Of a DNA stretch of 22,581 nt, positions 7,029 to 13,628 are shown one piece after another. A program made the position numbers and the translations under genes. The stretch spans positions 1-22,581 of IMG/VR virus record IMGVR_UViG_3300017782_000246; one strand, given 5' to 3'. The stretch is from a virus. Below the pieces are notes generated by a model that had not been told where the DNA came from, ran no database searches, and worked only from the letters and a program-made list of their open reading frames with translations. Each line of letters opens with the position of its first letter. Positions within the stretch are counted from its first letter, which is position 1.

Positions 7029-9245
7029 ATGCAAAACCGATTTGCAGACACACGTGAGTTTTTGTCTGAGACAAAGTTTTATGACGGTTATTCGAGATTT
7101 AAAGACGAAGAGAATAATTATGAGACTTGGGACGAAGCCGTAGATCGTGTGCTATTAATGCACGAAAATACATATTCAAATAAATTAAATAAATTACAAA
7201 GTTATATCGAAGAAGCTAGACTCGCTTATAAAGAAAAGAGAGTACTAGGTGCTCAACGTGCGTTGCAGTTCGGTGGTGATCAGTTAATGAAACACCAAAT
7301 GAGAATGTACAATTGTACATCATCTTATGCAGATCGTCCAGAGTTCTTTGGAGAATATTTCTATATTCTACTATGTGGTGCAGGTGCAGGTTTTTCCGTA
7401 CAGAACCATCACGTTGCAAAACTACCAAAGATACAACAGAGAACGAAACAAGCAAAAGGTTACATCGTAGAAGATTCCATTGAGGGTTGGGCATCTGCAC
7501 TAGACGTGTTGATGTCTTCTTATTTTGTGGGTGGTGGTAAACATCCAGACTATGAAGGTCGTAGAGTATTCTTTGATCTGTCTCAGATTCGCCCGAAGGG
7601 TGCAAAGATCTCTGGTGGATTCAAAGCACCAGGCCCAGAAGGTTTACGCAGAACACTTGACAAGATTGAACATATGTTACAAGGTCTAGTCATGGATGCG
7701 AAGGAACCTATTGACATGCGTCCTATTACAGTGTATGACGTTTGTATGCATTCTGCTGACGCAGTTCTATCTGGTGGTGTTCGAAGATCCGCAACAATCT
7801 GTCTGTTCTCTCCAGAGGATGACGAAATGATGACCGCGAAAACTGGTAACTGGTTTATGGATAATCCACAACGTGGTAGATCTAATAACTCTGCAGTGAT
7901 TGTTCGAGACGAAGCAACACCAGAAATGTTCAAAAACATAATGGAGTCAGTCAAGTCATTCGGAGAACCAGGCTTCTACTTCACAACATCAAAAGAACAT
8001 ACGACTAACCCATGTGTGGAAATAGGAATGTTCCCACAACACAAAGGTAAGTCTGGTTGGCAAGGTTGTAACTTGACAGAGATCAATGGTGGTATGTGTA
8101 GTAGTGAAGAACACTTTTTTCAAGCATGTCGTGCAGCTGCAATCTTAGGAACTATGCAGGCGGGATATACAGATTTCAAATTTATCTCAGATACATCAAA
8201 GAAAATATTTGATCGTGAAGCGTTATTAGGTGTGTCCATTACAGGGTGGATGAATAACCCTGATGTTCTTTTTGATGAAAAGATCCTAAAGAAGGGAGCA
8301 AACATTGTTAAGAAGGTTAATAAAGAAGTTGCTAGTATTATTGGGATTAACCCTGCTGCTCGTACTACTTGTGTAAAACCATCTGGTAACGCATCAGTTT
8401 TACTCCAGACCGCGTCTGGCATCCACGCAGAACACTCACCAATGTACATTCGAAATATACAGATGAATAAGGAGTCTGAGATTACACAAGCGATTACGAA
8501 ATCGAATCCTTTCATGGTTGAGGAATCAGTGTGGTCTGCAGGTGGGACAGATGTAGTTGTCTCTTTTCCAATTGTACCAAAGAAAGGTTCTATGTTCAAA
8601 GATGATCTCTATGGTGTAAAACATCTAGAACTTGTTAAGAAAGCACAAAAGTACTGGGTCGTTGCAGGCACAAATGAAGACCTGTGTGCAGATAAAGGTA
8701 TACACCATAACGTATCAAACACAATCATAGTAGACGATTGGGATGAAGTAGAGAAGTACGTATATAAAAATCGTTATTCTTTTTCAGGCATTTCATTCCT
8801 ATCTCCAACAGGTGACAAGGACTATAACCAAGCACCTAACACACAAGTCATAGACGCAGAACAAATGGTTGCGAAGTATGACCAAGGTGCAATCTTTGCA
8901 TCTGGTATGGTTGTTGATGCACTAAAAGTCTACGACAACTTATGGACTGCTTGTTCTACCGCAATGGGAATGGGTGAAGATATTTCAATAGAGTCTTCGG
9001 AAAACTCTGCAAAGAAAGACTGGGTTCGTAGGTTCGAAAGATTTGCACAGAACTATCTTGACGGTGATATGAAGAAAACTGAGTATTGTCTGAAAGATGC
9101 ATATCTACTCCACAAATGGGAGAAGATACAAAGTAATCTAAAAGAAGTGGAATGGGAAACTGATCTCACAGAGAAAGTATATACAGATGTAGATACTCTC
9201 GCGGCGGCCGCATGTGCAGGCGGTGCATGTGAAATCGACTTCTGA
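7029..9245 (+). CDS. nrdJ: B12-dependent (class II) ribonucleoside-triphosphate reductase
   Basis: This 738-residue protein is nearly the length of monomeric Lactobacillus leichmannii RTPR (739). It reduces ribonucleotides to deoxyribonucleotides with adenosylcobalamin as radical source, feeding phage DNA synthesis. Visible catalytic features are C96 (MYNCTSS) and C347 (GCNLTEI) as the likely active-site disulfide pair, N327/C329/E331 in NPCVEI as the thiyl radical and acid/base site, and C729/C734 in CAGGACEIDF as the C-terminal reductant shuttle. LSGGVRRSA and VKPSGNASVLL are further family motifs. The protein starts at ATG with AAGGA eight bases upstream and has its own promoter. Using class II makes reduction oxygen-independent but dependent on host cobalamin. 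Two tiny cysteine-motif genes overlap its end or follow closely. Confidence 0.93.
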   Translation: MQNRFADTREFLSETKFYDGYSRFKDEENNYETWDEAVDRVLLMHENTYSNKLNKLQSYIEEARLAYKEKRVLGAQRALQFGGDQLMKHQMRMYNCTSSYADRPEFFGEYFYILLCGAGAGFSVQNHHVAKLPKIQQRTKQAKGYIVEDSIEGWASALDVLMSSYFVGGGKHPDYEGRRVFFDLSQIRPKGAKISGGFKAPGPEGLRRTLDKIEHMLQGLVMDAKEPIDMRPITVYDVCMHSADAVLSGGVRRSATICLFSPEDDEMMTAKTGNWFMDNPQRGRSNNSAVIVRDEATPEMFKNIMESVKSFGEPGFYFTTSKEHTTNPCVEIGMFPQHKGKSGWQGCNLTEINGGMCSSEEHFFQACRAAAILGTMQAGYTDFKFISDTSKKIFDREALLGVSITGWMNNPDVLFDEKILKKGANIVKKVNKEVASIIGINPAARTTCVKPSGNASVLLQTASGIHAEHSPMYIRNIQMNKESEITQAITKSNPFMVEESVWSAGGTDVVVSFPIVPKKGSMFKDDLYGVKHLELVKKAQKYWVVAGTNEDLCADKGIHHNVSNTIIVDDWDEVEKYVYKNRYSFSGISFLSPTGDKDYNQAPNTQVIDAEQMVAKYDQGAIFASGMVVDALKVYDNLWTACSTAMGMGEDISIESSENSAKKDWVRRFERFAQNYLDGDMKKTEYCLKDAYLLHKWEKIQSNLKEVEWETDLTEKVYTDVDTLAAAACAGGACEIDF

Positions 9246-9426
9246 TTATATCACCCCATGTCGATCTGTCTGTAGATTGTCCGATGACGTTTGTGTTGGT
9301 TGCGGCAGAACTAAAAAAGAGATTTCGGAATGGGGTGGATATCACTACTATCAAAGAATGAAGATTATGAAAAGACTTGGGTACGGAACAAGAAAAGGCA
9401 AAAGAAGCAGTGGAAAAAGAATATAG
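9229..9426 (+). CDS. DUF1289-like small cysteine protein
   Basis: This 65-residue protein, read from GTG 9229, overlaps the nrdJ end by 17 bases. AGGCGG at 9218-9223 lies five bases upstream; earlier in-frame GTGs at 9214 and 9223 are alternatives. It carries the DUF1289 pattern: P10-C11 and C15, then C22-V-G-C25 followed by G-R and an E-I-S-E-W segment. DUF1289 proteins are small bacterial cysteine-motif proteins of unclear function, probably metal binding. The C-terminus is basic (KRLGYGTRKGKRSSGKRI). Its coupling to nrdJ suggests a link with thiol, iron or cobalamin chemistry or simply an early-infection role; neither is demonstrated. Confidence 0.75.
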   Translation: MKSTSDYITPCRSVCRLSDDVCVGCGRTKKEISEWGGYHYYQRMKIMKRLGYGTRKGKRSSGKRI

Positions 9427-9553
9427 AATAGAATGTGAAGAATGTGAATCCGTTACAATTGTATTGGTGGAAGATGGTGGAGCGCCTAAGTTTTGTCCAA
9501 TGTGTGGGTATAGACATTCAGACATAGAGGACATTTCTGAATCTGATACATAA
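9410..9553 (+). CDS. 47-aa zinc-ribbon microprotein
   Basis: In a frame different from the DUF1289-like gene, a GTG at 9410 opens a 47-codon reading frame ending at TAA 9551-9553. It encodes MEKEYRIECEECESV and has two CxxC pairs, C9-x-x-C12 and C29-P-M-C32, with 16 residues between them: a rubredoxin-like zinc ribbon. The tail is acidic. A TTG at 9377 could extend it by 11 residues. From memory, marine T4-like phages carry short zinc-ribbon proteins beginning with a similar YRIEC segment. It overlaps the previous gene by 17 bases and ends 4 bases before the GIY-YIG gene. It may bind nucleic acid or another protein; the function is unknown. Confidence 0.7.
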   Translation: MEKEYRIECEECESVTIVLVEDGGAPKFCPMCGYRHSDIEDISESDT

Positions 9554-9557
9554 GTGT

Positions 9558-9968
9558 ATGTGGTATTACAAAGACAAAGAATTTAATGAGACCCCTGAAG
9601 AATTTCAGGGGTTTGTCTACATCATTACAGATATAAATACTGGGAGAAAATATATCGGTAAAAAGAACTTCTGGAAACCAAAGATACTTCCCAAAACAAA
9701 AAAGAGAAAACGAAGAGTCAGAACTAGAACTGAGTCCGATTGGAGAAGTTACTTTGGATCAAGTGAAGAAGTAAAGATATTAGTAGAAGAAAGAGCCGAA
9801 GATTTTAAAAGAGAAATTATAAGACTATGTAAATCAAAAGGCGAAATGACATATTTTGAAATGAAAGAACAATTTGACAGAGATGTATTATTCCGAGAAG
9901 ATTATTACAATGAGTTTATTGGTGGGAAGATTCATAGTAAACATTTAAAAGGAATATCGAATGTATGA
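9558..9968 (+). CDS. GIY-YIG-family nuclease-like protein
   Basis: This 136-residue protein has an N-terminal GIY-YIG module: V20-Y21-I22 stands for the GIY strand, and Y32-I33-G34 in KYIGKKNFW for YIG. A basic linker (KTKKRKRRVRTRT) and a SDWRSYFGSSEEVK segment (W62, Y65, G67) follow, a combination I associate with T4 Seg-like endonucleases and their relatives in marine phages. The C-terminal helical part contains FKREIIRLCKSKGE. It would cut DNA, either as a freestanding homing-type nuclease or as part of host-genome degradation. There is no intron or split gene nearby, which argues mildly against active homing here. It ends 8 bases inside the SNase gene. Confidence 0.8.
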   Translation: MWYYKDKEFNETPEEFQGFVYIITDINTGRKYIGKKNFWKPKILPKTKKRKRRVRTRTESDWRSYFGSSEEVKILVEERAEDFKREIIRLCKSKGEMTYFEMKEQFDRDVLFREDYYNEFIGGKIHSKHLKGISNV

Positions 9969-10410
9969 ATATAAAGCAAAACTTGTGAAGGTAGTCGATG
10001 GCGACACGGTTGATGTTGACATTGATCTTGGTTTTGGTGTGTGGTTAAAAGACGAACGTGTACGTGTAATGGGTATCGATACACCAGAGTCTAGAACACG
10101 AGATAAGGTAGAAAAAGTATTTGGACTCGCTGCAAAGGATCGTGTAGAAGAGTTGGTAAAGAAAGATATGATACTCAAGACATTTGCCGCAAAAGACGGT
10201 GAAGATATGAAGGGTAAGTTTGGTCGTATCCTTGGTGACTTTATCATTGGAGACAAGATGCTTACTGAGATCCTAATAGAAGAAGGACATGCAGTAAAGT
10301 ATTTTGGTCAGAATAAAGCAGACATAGAACGTGGTCATTATGCAAACCGAAATAAACTTATGAACGAAGGTGTTGTAAGTGCGAAGGAAGTACAAGAAGC
10401 TGCAGGTTGA
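9961..10410 (+). CDS. staphylococcal-nuclease (thermonuclease) homologue
   Basis: This 149-residue protein contains the SNase OB-fold motifs in order: VVDGDTVDVDID (D13, D15, T16), RVRVMGIDTPESR (R33/R35, D40, T41, E43) and KGKFGRILGDF (R89). These correspond to the calcium-binding aspartates, the catalytic Glu43 and the two phosphate-binding arginines of Staphylococcus aureus nuclease. The domain ends with LIEEGHAVKYFG, also typical. No signal peptide is present, so it would act in the cytoplasm, probably degrading host DNA or RNA to supply nucleotides to the reductase pathway. It starts at ATG with AAAGGA seven bases upstream and overlaps the GIY-YIG gene. Family identification is firm; the target in infection is inferred. 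Confidence 0.9.
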   Translation: MYEYKAKLVKVVDGDTVDVDIDLGFGVWLKDERVRVMGIDTPESRTRDKVEKVFGLAAKDRVEELVKKDMILKTFAAKDGEDMKGKFGRILGDFIIGDKMLTEILIEEGHAVKYFGQNKADIERGHYANRNKLMNEGVVSAKEVQEAAG

Positions 10411-10496
10411 TGTTAGATCTAATTTTTCAATCATGGATAGATATGTTCTTTTTTGTTTGGGTATCAACATTAGTGGTAGTTCTTTTTTTACCATAG
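10410..10496 (+). CDS. 28-aa single-transmembrane microprotein
   Basis: An ATG at 10410 overlaps the SNase stop (TGATG) and opens a 28-codon frame ending at TAG 10494-10496. After MLDLIFQSWIDM the peptide is almost wholly hydrophobic (FFFVWVSTLVVVLFLP), enough for one membrane span, with the N-terminus carrying the few charges. Translation is probably coupled to the SNase gene. Tiny membrane proteins of this kind are common in T4-like phages and are often missed by gene callers. No homologue is recognised. The gene fills almost all of the space before the rnh promoter. Confidence 0.6.
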   Translation: MLDLIFQSWIDMFFFVWVSTLVVVLFLP

Positions 10497-10498
10497 GG

Positions 10499-10527
10499 TT
10501 GACAAACCTATTATAATGTGGTACAAT
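10499..10527 (+). promoter_or_regulatory. sigma70-type extended -10 promoter for rnh
   Basis: A perfect TTGACA at 10499-10504 is followed, after 17 bases, by TACAAT at 10522-10527 with an extended -10 TGG just upstream. A second TATAAT at 10512-10517 is too close to the -35 to be used. Transcription would start near 10534, giving a leader of about 19 bases with AAGGTGA before the rnh ATG. The -35 box sits in an imperfect ATAGGGTT/AAACCTAT dyad. Confidence 0.78.
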
Positions 10528-10552
10528 TGTGTAAACAATTAAAAGGTGAATT

Positions 10553-11407
10553 ATGATTATTGTAGATTATGGTGGACTATCTGCCGCAAATGTTGCAATC
10601 AATAAAGAGAATGATGAGAATATGATTCGACATATGATCATCAACTCTTTACGGATGTATCGTAATGCGTACAAGGCAGAGTTTGGTGAACTAGTCATTG
10701 CTTGTGACGGTAAAGACAACTGGCGCAAGAAGTACTACAAACAATACAAAGCAAATAGAAAGAAAGCACGTGACAAGTCTGGACTAGACTGGAACGAGGC
10801 ATTCCGTATCATCAACAAGGTACGTGATGAGATTAGAGAAAACTTTCCCTACAAAGTAATACATGTAGAGGAATGTGAGGCCGATGATATTATTGGTACT
10901 CTTTGTAAGAACACACAAGAGTTTGGTGAATACGAAAACGTAATGATCGTATCTGCAGATAAAGACTTCTTACAACTACAGAGGTATAACAACGTGCGTC
11001 AATACTCACCACTACTAAAAAAAGAGTATAGAGAAACAAACCCTCATGTAGGTCTCACCGAAAAGATACTTACTGGTGACGCAGGAGATGGAGTGCCAAA
11101 CGTACTCTCGCACGATAATGTGTTCGTGGAAGGCGAAAGACAGAAACCACTATCTCGTAAGAAGAAAGACACAATGTTAGATCAGTTATCTGGTACTGAT
11201 ACAAGTTATCAATACTCTGATTGGTACAGAAACTATCAACGCAATCGCACGTTGATTGATCTAACGTATACACCGAATCATATACAGGAAAAAATAATCC
11301 ATCAATATAAAGATCAAGATAAATGGTCGCAGAAGGGTTTAGTACTTCCTTATTTGATAAATAACAATATGAAAATGATGATTGAATCCGTTGAGGAATT
11401 AATATGA
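10553..11407 (+). CDS. rnh: T4-type RNase H / 5'-3' exonuclease (FEN family)
   Basis: This 284-residue protein aligns along its length with T4 RNase H (about 305 residues), which removes RNA primers and flaps during lagging-strand synthesis. Acidic metal ligands are visible in order: D5 (IIVDYGG), D52 (CDGKDNWRK), E109/D111/D112 (EADDIIG), D136/D138 (SADKDF) and D176/D179 (GDAGDGVPN). YYKQYKANRKKAR matches the bridge or arch region of T4 RNase H, and VEGERQKP matches its VEGERTP stretch. It is cytoplasmic and works with the phage single-strand binding protein and clamp. It starts at ATG with AAGGTG five bases upstream under its own promoter, and is overlapped by the DUF6433-like gene (ATGA). 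Confidence 0.92.
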   Translation: MIIVDYGGLSAANVAINKENDENMIRHMIINSLRMYRNAYKAEFGELVIACDGKDNWRKKYYKQYKANRKKARDKSGLDWNEAFRIINKVRDEIRENFPYKVIHVEECEADDIIGTLCKNTQEFGEYENVMIVSADKDFLQLQRYNNVRQYSPLLKKEYRETNPHVGLTEKILTGDAGDGVPNVLSHDNVFVEGERQKPLSRKKKDTMLDQLSGTDTSYQYSDWYRNYQRNRTLIDLTYTPNHIQEKIIHQYKDQDKWSQKGLVLPYLINNNMKMMIESVEELI

Positions 11408-11820
11408 AGACAAAATATATTTTTGAGGTTCTGCAAGAGATTGCTAAGACCAAGAAAAAAGATGATAAGATTAAGATTTTAAAAACCAATGAAAGTTGGG
11501 CATTGAAAGATGTTATCAGAGGTTCTATGGATAAGACCCTAAAGTGGATTATCCCAAATGGTGCGCCTCCATTCACTCCTGCCGAGGAACACAACCATCC
11601 CACAGATCTACGAAGACAGAACAGTAAGTTCAAGTTCTTTGTTGAAGGTATGGAAAAGAGTACCCCTCAGTTTAAAAAAGAGAGAATGTATCTCTTAATG
11701 ATAGAAGGTATACATCCACAAGATGCTCAGGTCGTTATCGATATGGTAAATAAGAAAACGCCGAAAGGACTGACGAAAGCAATTGTTGAGGAAACATTTC
11801 CAGGCTTGCTACAAGGTTAG
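11404..11820 (+). CDS. DUF6433-like conserved phage protein
   Basis: This 138-residue protein overlaps rnh (ATGA), with GAGGA at 11393-11397 six bases upstream. It begins KYIFEVLQEIAKTKKKDDKI and contains WALKDVIRGSMDKTLKWIIP, a proline-rich turn (NGAPPFTPAEEHNHP) and a C-terminal KTPKGLTKAIVEETFPGLL. This pattern matches my memory of the DUF6433 family, widespread in cyanophage-like myoviruses and usually next to replication or recombination genes. No catalytic motif is apparent and the function is unknown. Its location with rnh suggests a role in replication. The gene ends 43 bases before a strong intrinsic terminator, closing the rnh transcript. Confidence 0.85.
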   Translation: MKTKYIFEVLQEIAKTKKKDDKIKILKTNESWALKDVIRGSMDKTLKWIIPNGAPPFTPAEEHNHPTDLRRQNSKFKFFVEGMEKSTPQFKKERMYLLMIEGIHPQDAQVVIDMVNKKTPKGLTKAIVEETFPGLLQG

Positions 11821-11863
11821 CATCCAAGTATTCATAGTCGCCTTTTTAATTTTAACACTAACT

Positions 11864-11896
11864 AGAGTGTGCACATTCGTGTACGCTCTTTTTTTA
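11864..11896 (+). terminator. rho-independent terminator after the rnh operon
   Basis: AGAGTGTGCAC at 11864-11874 pairs with GTGTACGCTCT at 11879-11889 (eleven pairs including two G-U) around the four-base loop ATTC, directly followed by a run of Ts at 11889-11895. This is the clearest intrinsic terminator in the window and ends the promoter-10499 transcript. It lies 13 bases before a small ORF, so readthrough or another promoter must serve that gene. Confidence 0.85.
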
Positions 11897-11908
11897 TAGG
11901 AAATACAA

Positions 11909-12067
11909 ATGGTAGTAGCTCAAATAGAACGTTTGAAAAAAGACTCCGAAGAACTAGACATATATGCTAAGAAACTAGAAAAGAGAGGACAACTAACAAG
12001 AGCCGAAAAGATCCAGAAGAAGAGGGAATTTGTATTGAAAACGATAAGAGAAATTAATTTAAAATAA
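11909..12067 (+). CDS. 52-aa charged helical small protein
   Basis: A 53-codon frame runs from ATG 11909 to TAA 12065-12067, preceded by AGGAAA at 11898-11903. The product (MVVAQIERLKKDSEELDIYA onward) is almost entirely charged and helix-favouring, with heptad-like hydrophobics, so a short coiled coil or helical hairpin is likely. It contains a KRGQLTRAEK turn in the middle. It begins just after the terminator, so it depends on readthrough or an unseen promoter. Position near recombination and replication genes recalls small T4 accessory proteins such as UvsW.1, but I see no alignment good enough to name it. Confidence 0.6.
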   Translation: MVVAQIERLKKDSEELDIYAKKLEKRGQLTRAEKIQKKREFVLKTIREINLK

Positions 12068-12078
12068 AAAAATAACTG

Positions 12079-12107
12079 TTGACATATTATGTAAATACCT
12101 GTATAAT
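12079..12107 (+). promoter_or_regulatory. consensus sigma70 promoter
   Basis: Perfect TTGACA at 12079-12084 and perfect TATAAT at 12102-12107 are separated by 17 bases. The start site would be near 12114, with a 25-base leader carrying a very strong GGGGGGAG ribosome site at 12123-12130 before ATG 12139. This is the best promoter match in the window and should drive the 12139-to-exonuclease gene run. No GGGTT dyad surrounds it. Confidence 0.85.
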
Positions 12108-12138
12108 AAAGCTAAGTTATATGGGGGGAGTGAATACC

Positions 12139-12699
12139 ATGAACATTTTTATACTAGATCACAATCCTAAGATTGCGGCACAATCACAATGTGACAAACA
12201 CGTTGTCAAGATGATTGTCGAATCTGCACAGATGTTATCTACTGCACATCGTATACTCGATGGTGTAGAAACTAAACGTCCATCTGTATCAGGTAAGACA
12301 ATCATCAAGTACTACCAATTACAGAATCCACATATGGAAGAGGTTCTGTACAAAGCAGTACATCGTGGACATCCTTGCACAGTATGGACTATGGAGTCAG
12401 TGTACAACTATCGTTGGCACTATGATCACTTTTGTGCTTTACTTGACGAGTATACTTATCGTTATGGTAAGAGACATACTACAGAGAAACTAAAGTACTG
12501 GTTGGTCAAACCACCTAATAGTATTCCACATGTACCAATGACAGACTGCAAGCTTGCAATGACTCACGAACCACAGTGTATGCATGAAGGTCAGACAATC
12601 AGGTCTTATCGAGAGTACTATCACACAAAACAGGATAGGTTCAAAATGGTATGGACTAAAAGAGAACAACCTAGTTGGTTTATAAATAAATGTGCATAG
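12139..12699 (+). CDS. conserved hypothetical phage protein (His/Cys/Trp-rich)
   Basis: This 186-residue protein starts MNIFILDHNPKIAAQSQCDKHVVKMIVESAQ-type. A longer reading frame back to TTG 12079 is possible but would begin on the promoter -35 box, so it is rejected. The strong GGGGGGAG lies eight bases before ATG 12139. Conserved-looking residues include C38-like D-K-H-V-V-K-M, the VHRGHPCTVWTMES segment, WHYDHFCALLDEY, and a C-terminal SYREYYHTKQDRF with a W-x(6)-PSWF ending. Similar proteins occur widely in T4-like phages and some bacteria; I vaguely associate them with a pyrimidine-dimer glycosylase-like family, but no catalytic residue confirms this. Function unknown; expression is probably early and high. 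Confidence 0.8.
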   Translation: MNIFILDHNPKIAAQSQCDKHVVKMIVESAQMLSTAHRILDGVETKRPSVSGKTIIKYYQLQNPHMEEVLYKAVHRGHPCTVWTMESVYNYRWHYDHFCALLDEYTYRYGKRHTTEKLKYWLVKPPNSIPHVPMTDCKLAMTHEPQCMHEGQTIRSYREYYHTKQDRFKMVWTKREQPSWFINKCA

Positions 12700-12708
12700 G
12701 AGACAATG

Positions 12709-12942
12709 ATGCCGATTTATAATTTAAAAAGAATATCCACTGGTGAAGAGTTTGAAGTGACTATGTCTTGGAACGAATTACAAGAGACTTTAAACGTAGA
12801 TCCAGATCTATTTCAGATGTTAAGTACACCAAAGTTTGTGACAGATACAAAAGGTACTCTATCACGAGCAGGATCTGATTGGAGAGAACATCTAGGAAGA
12901 ATTAAAGATAACTCTGGTAGAGGTAATACAATAAAGACATGA
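12709..12942 (+). CDS. FmdB-like small protein lacking the zinc ribbon
   Basis: This 77-residue protein starts MPIYNLKRISTGEEFEV. ATG 12709 is preferred over ATG 12706 because AGGAG at 12698-12702 is six bases away. The MP-x-Y opening followed by a TGEEFE stretch, an amphipathic helix and a C-terminal DWREHLGRIKD segment resembles FmdB-type regulatory proteins and their many marine phage relatives, but the usual CxxC zinc ribbon is missing (no cysteines). It overlaps phoH (ATGA). The function is unknown; a small regulator or binding protein is possible. Confidence 0.75.
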   Translation: MPIYNLKRISTGEEFEVTMSWNELQETLNVDPDLFQMLSTPKFVTDTKGTLSRAGSDWREHLGRIKDNSGRGNTIKT

Positions 12943-13628
12943 GTAGTAATAGAGCTAAGGCGTTCTATGATGATTTGTATGAATTTGAACCTCAAACAGA
13001 AAATCAAAAGAAAGCATATGATGCATGGGATGAAGGTGACAACCTAGTTCTTACAGGATCTGCAGGTACAGGTAAAACATTTGTTGCACTGTATCTCGCA
13101 ATAGAATCTATGTTAGAGAAGAATACACCTTTTGATAAAGTAATCATTGTCCGTTCAATAGTTCCTACAAGGGAAATGGGTTTCCTGCCTGGATCTGTTG
13201 AAGAAAAACAAGAAGTGTTCGAAACACCGTACAAGGCAATTTGTTCTGAATTGTTTGGTGTGTCAGGGGCCGCATTCTATAATAAGATGGTCACTGCAAA
13301 CCAAATACAATTTATGACAACATCTTTCATTAGGGGACTAACGATTGACAATGCCATAATAATCGTGGATGAAATGCAAAACTTAAACTTCCACGAACTT
13401 GACTCTGTTATCACACGTGTAGGTAACAATTGTAGAGTCATATTTAGCGGAGACTATCTCCAGTCGGATTTTAAAGATCCTGCAGAGAGGGATGGTATCC
13501 AGAGGTTCTTACGAGTCATGGAACAACTGAAGAATTTTAGTGTGATAACTTTCGGTTGGCAGGACATAGTAAGATCGGACTTCCTTCGTGACTATATAAT
13601 GACGAAGGAAATGTTAGGAATGAGATAA
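12939..13628 (+). CDS. phoH: PhoH-like ATPase
   Basis: This 229-residue protein has a Walker A motif at residues 40-47 (GSAGTGKT), the KVIIVRSIVPTREMGFLPG segment characteristic of PhoH, a Walker B at 141-145 (IIVDE, with D144/E145) followed by MQNL, and SGDYLQSDF as the third conserved motif. PhoH proteins are P-loop ATPases related to superfamily 1 helicases. They are widespread in marine phages, where they are used as a signature gene, although their exact role is unclear; RNA metabolism is a leading idea. The start overlaps the previous gene (ATGA) and the stop overlaps the next (TAATG). The short length is typical for phage versions, which lack the N-terminal KH/PIN extensions. Confidence 0.95.
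   Translation: MSSNRAKAFYDDLYEFEPQTENQKKAYDAWDEGDNLVLTGSAGTGKTFVALYLAIESMLEKNTPFDKVIIVRSIVPTREMGFLPGSVEEKQEVFETPYKAICSELFGVSGAAFYNKMVTANQIQFMTTSFIRGLTIDNAIIIVDEMQNLNFHELDSVITRVGNNCRVIFSGDYLQSDFKDPAERDGIQRFLRVMEQLKNFSVITFGWQDIVRSDFLRDYIMTKEMLGMR

Noticed and set aside
9558-9968. Active homing element around the GIY-YIG gene
   Set aside because: There is no intron, split gene or duplicated target flank nearby; the gene sits neatly in the operon, so it is treated as a resident nuclease.
12079-12138. N-terminal extension of the 12139 gene from TTG 12079
   Set aside because: It would start on the TTGACA box of the best promoter in the window and would lie upstream of the transcription start; the GGGGGGAG site clearly serves ATG 12139.
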